DNA from: Cardiocondyla obscurior
Lineage: Eukaryota > Arthropoda > Insecta > Hymenoptera > Formicidae
NCBI RefSeq assembly: GCF_019399895.1
Contig: NC_091882.1
Location: forward strand, 620,001 to 684,000
Direction of reading: 5' to 3'
DNA length: 64,000 nucleotides
Within the stretch, counting starts at the first letter, position 1, and every line of letters starts with the position of its first letter. Of the stretch, positions 61,916 to 64,000 are shown one piece after another. The notes under the pieces are model-generated. The model was given only the letters and a program-made list of their open reading frames with translations, searched no databases and was not told the DNA's origin. The translations under genes were made by a program, and so were the position numbers.

Positions 61916-63723
61916 TTAGTTTTGCCACAATCGCAAAACCTTATCTTTTCCGCCCGAAGCTACTCGTAGACCATCAGGTGACCAATCCACTGCATAAACT
62001 TCGTCAGCATGACCGGGTAAATCTTGGTTTAATTTTTTAGTTTTTATGCTCCAAACTACAAAGAGTATATTAATTTTAACTCTTCTTTTAAAGGGATAAA
62101 TTTTTTATTTTTACTTACCCTTTAAAGTTGAATCCGAGCTGCCGCTGACAAGTAGACGAGAGTCAGCACTCCATGCTATCGAATAAACTGCTTGAACATG
62201 ACCTCTTAGCGAAGCGATATAATTGCCGGTATTAGATTCCCACAATTTAATAGATTTATCGAAGGATGCAGATGCGATCATGCGACCGTCCGGTGAGAAT
62301 TTAACGTCGTTGATAAGTTGCTGGTGGCCAGTCATTCTTGCTGAAAAATATATTTTCCCGATATATGTCTTAATATTAAATTGATTTATTTATATTATAA
62401 TTATCACATAATGTACCGATAGGTTTTTTCTCCTTTTCTGGCTTCCACAGAAATAACGTGAAATCGTCGGATCCAGACACAAGTTTTTCTTCACCTACAG
62501 ATTCATATTGTTTTTTTGCATATTCTAATGGACTGTCCGTTTGATTTGCAGTCGACCCTAATTGAAAAGGACCGGTTCTAAGTGCATAATCGACATTCAA
62601 TGCCAAAGTGTTCACCCAATGAGCATGGCCTTCTAAGGTTCTACACAGTACACCCTGTAATTGATTTAATTGCAAAAATTAGAAATGTAATTAAATGTTA
62701 AACATTTTTACTGTTTAATACATACATCCTCTGCTCTCCACACTTTAATAGTCCTGTCTTGAGATGCAGAATAAATGAGGCCACTTCCACCCCATTTGAC
62801 ACAAGTAACACTTTTTGTATGGCCAGACAAAACCCGACAAGTTTGTGCTCTTTTTGTATCCCAAATTCGTATGTCACAATCTTTAGATGAACTTACTAAA
62901 TATTGGCATTCTGGATTTTTATGATAGGGTTCCCAGCATAAAGAAGTCACCCACATTCTATGTCCAGTCATAGATTTTCCTATGTGACAAATAAAATAAA
63001 AGAAAAAATATATTACTGTCCAATAATAAAGAAAACTTAGTGAATATTCATAGATTTTTACCTATTTGGTTGCCAGTGTCAGGATTCCATAAGCAAATAA
63101 GACCATTTTTACATGCAGAGGCCAGCTTAGTGCCACAGGGTGACCAGGAAATGCACAAGACCCAGTGCCTGTGCCCTTCACATGTATGATGTGGAGTTTG
63201 TGTATAGATATCCCATAATCTGACTGTTGTATCTCCAGAACCACTGGCCAAATGTTTGCCATTTGGTGAAAATGCAACAGATATAACAGCTTCTTTGTGA
63301 CCTATAAAAGCAAATATTTATATAAAGTATTCATTGACTGTGGAGGACTATATGGTACATTTAATAATTACCTTCTAAGGATCCAGTGCACCTTGTGACA
63401 GCTCTGATTTTAAATATTGCTTGTGGTTGATATACAATCTCTACAATACTCTCACTGCAGTTGAAATCCTTATTAATATATTTTCCTAGTACATCTGTAA
63501 CTTCTACATTATTTACGTAAAATGCCAGCGGCAACGGTTCCTCTTGTTGCAGCAGAGCATTGCAAACTGCTTGCAATTTATCTACCGTGACATCAACCGG
63601 CAGCTCCAACAGCCCGCAAGGCAAAACTTCGCCAGTGTCCGACTTAAAGCGAGATAAAACCCTCTTAATCTCGACGCTTGCCGAGTCAGCGTCGGTCTCG
63701 TCGTCCACTTTTCTTTTGTTCAT
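61916..63723 (-). CDS. NLE1: Notchless protein homolog 1 (NLE1/Rsa4)
   Basis: NLE1/Rsa4 is a WD40 assembly factor of the large ribosomal subunit that is removed by the AAA ATPase midasin (Rea1); it was first found as a Notch modifier in flies. Six exons fit: 63372-63723, 63062-63301, 62726-62979, 62417-62654, 62119-62340 and 61916-62055, giving 481 residues (human 485). The N-terminal NLE (ubiquitin-like, midasin-binding) domain spans about residues 20-105 and includes LPVDVTVDKLQAVCNALL and YINKDF. Eight WD repeats follow, for example HLASGSGDTTVRLWDI, VSSSKDCDIRIWDT, VSGSDDFTLFLWKPE, ASASFDKSIKLWE and the terminal VASGGKDKVLRLWQN. A TTG precedes the ATG in frame, but 63723 is the first ATG. 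Confidence 0.97.
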
Positions 63724-63856
63724 CTTTTTCAATTACTGAATTAAAAGAAATGTATAAATACTTGAAAAATTGTTGCCAAAAACACGCATCGTTCAGACAC
63801 ACGTGTCGTACGTAACTATATAAGTTTAGTTCGGCTGCACGTGTTAAGATCGTTAG
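63724..63856. promoter_or_regulatory. Divergent promoter, NLE1 and unidentified right-edge gene
   Basis: Just 133 bases separate the NLE1 start from the next plus-strand ATG, so transcription probably starts bidirectionally here. Confidence 0.45.
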
Positions 63857-63965
63857 ATGGCAGCAGTCTCTGATCACCTGTTTTTGCTTAGTTTAAATGA
63901 CGCTGAATTAAATTCTGTGATAAACTTTCTGCTATCGGGATCTTATAATTTCAGTAAAAAGACAG
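63857..63965 (+). CDS. First coding exon of an unidentified gene (truncated by window edge)
   Basis: ATG at 63857 opens a frame of 36 complete codons that begins MAAVSDHLFLLSLNDAEL and runs to GSYNFSKK, followed by a possible donor (CAG|GTTAGA) at 63965/63966. I do not recognise the protein. The head-to-head position with NLE1, clean start and plausible donor support a real 5' exon. The gene continues beyond the window, so nothing more can be said. Confidence 0.4.
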
Positions 63966-64000
63966 GTTAGACTTAATGGCATCTATTTCGTTGGAGAGTC

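Noticed and set aside
1..64000. CRISPR arrays, bacterial operons, rRNA genes
   Set aside because: The window is eukaryotic with spliced genes; no regularly spaced short repeats or rRNA sequence were seen. tRNA genes were not excluded, as I could not run a covariance search.

Overview
The window is animal nuclear DNA: split genes with short GT-AG introns, AT-rich intergenic DNA and no operons. The gene set is that of an insect (a lok/CHEK2 kinase, a short SOSS-C, Lis-1 beginning MKMVLSQ). High CpG content, compact genes and AT-rich introns fit Hymenoptera, probably an ant or related wasp; that is inference, not proven by any single marker.

Layout. 1-12.4 kb is CpG-rich DNA with no supportable exon; it is probably a long intron or 5' flank of mitoguardin (Miga), whose last six coding exons occupy 12.4-14.3 kb on the plus strand. 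After an AT-rich gap comes a run of compact genes, mostly in divergent or convergent pairs: a 201-residue CS-domain protein (minus) head-to-head with EIF2B2 (plus); TM2D2 (minus) head-to-head with DNAJC28 (plus); the trifunctional purine enzyme GART (minus, 16 exons); a divergent succinate dehydrogenase iron-sulfur subunit (plus); checkpoint kinase lok/CHEK2 (minus); and Lis-1 (minus), with a 4.5-kb first coding intron and probably a long 3'UTR. SOSS-C/INIP and METTL5 (plus) follow in tandem, then ALDH7A1 (minus), exportin-6 (minus) and Notchless/NLE1 (minus). The first exon of an unidentified gene runs off the right edge.

Between ALDH7A1 and exportin-6 lies a 3.86-kb non-autonomous DNA transposon (51,983-55,844). 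It has 250-bp terminal inverted repeats, a perfect 8-bp target-site duplication of hAT type, a roughly 470-bp internal palindrome, tandem repeats, and an inverted copy of a two-exon segment found just outside its left end. This is the most unusual structure in the window.

The genes are mainly housekeeping: translation initiation (EIF2B2), ribosome production and rRNA modification (NLE1, METTL5), purine synthesis (GART), mitochondrial metabolism and shape (Sdh subunit, ALDH7A1, DNAJC28, Miga), DNA damage response (lok, SOSS-C), dynein control (Lis-1) and actin export (XPO6). Exon borders given below were placed by reading frame, GT-AG sites and protein similarity recalled from the families; none was checked against transcripts.
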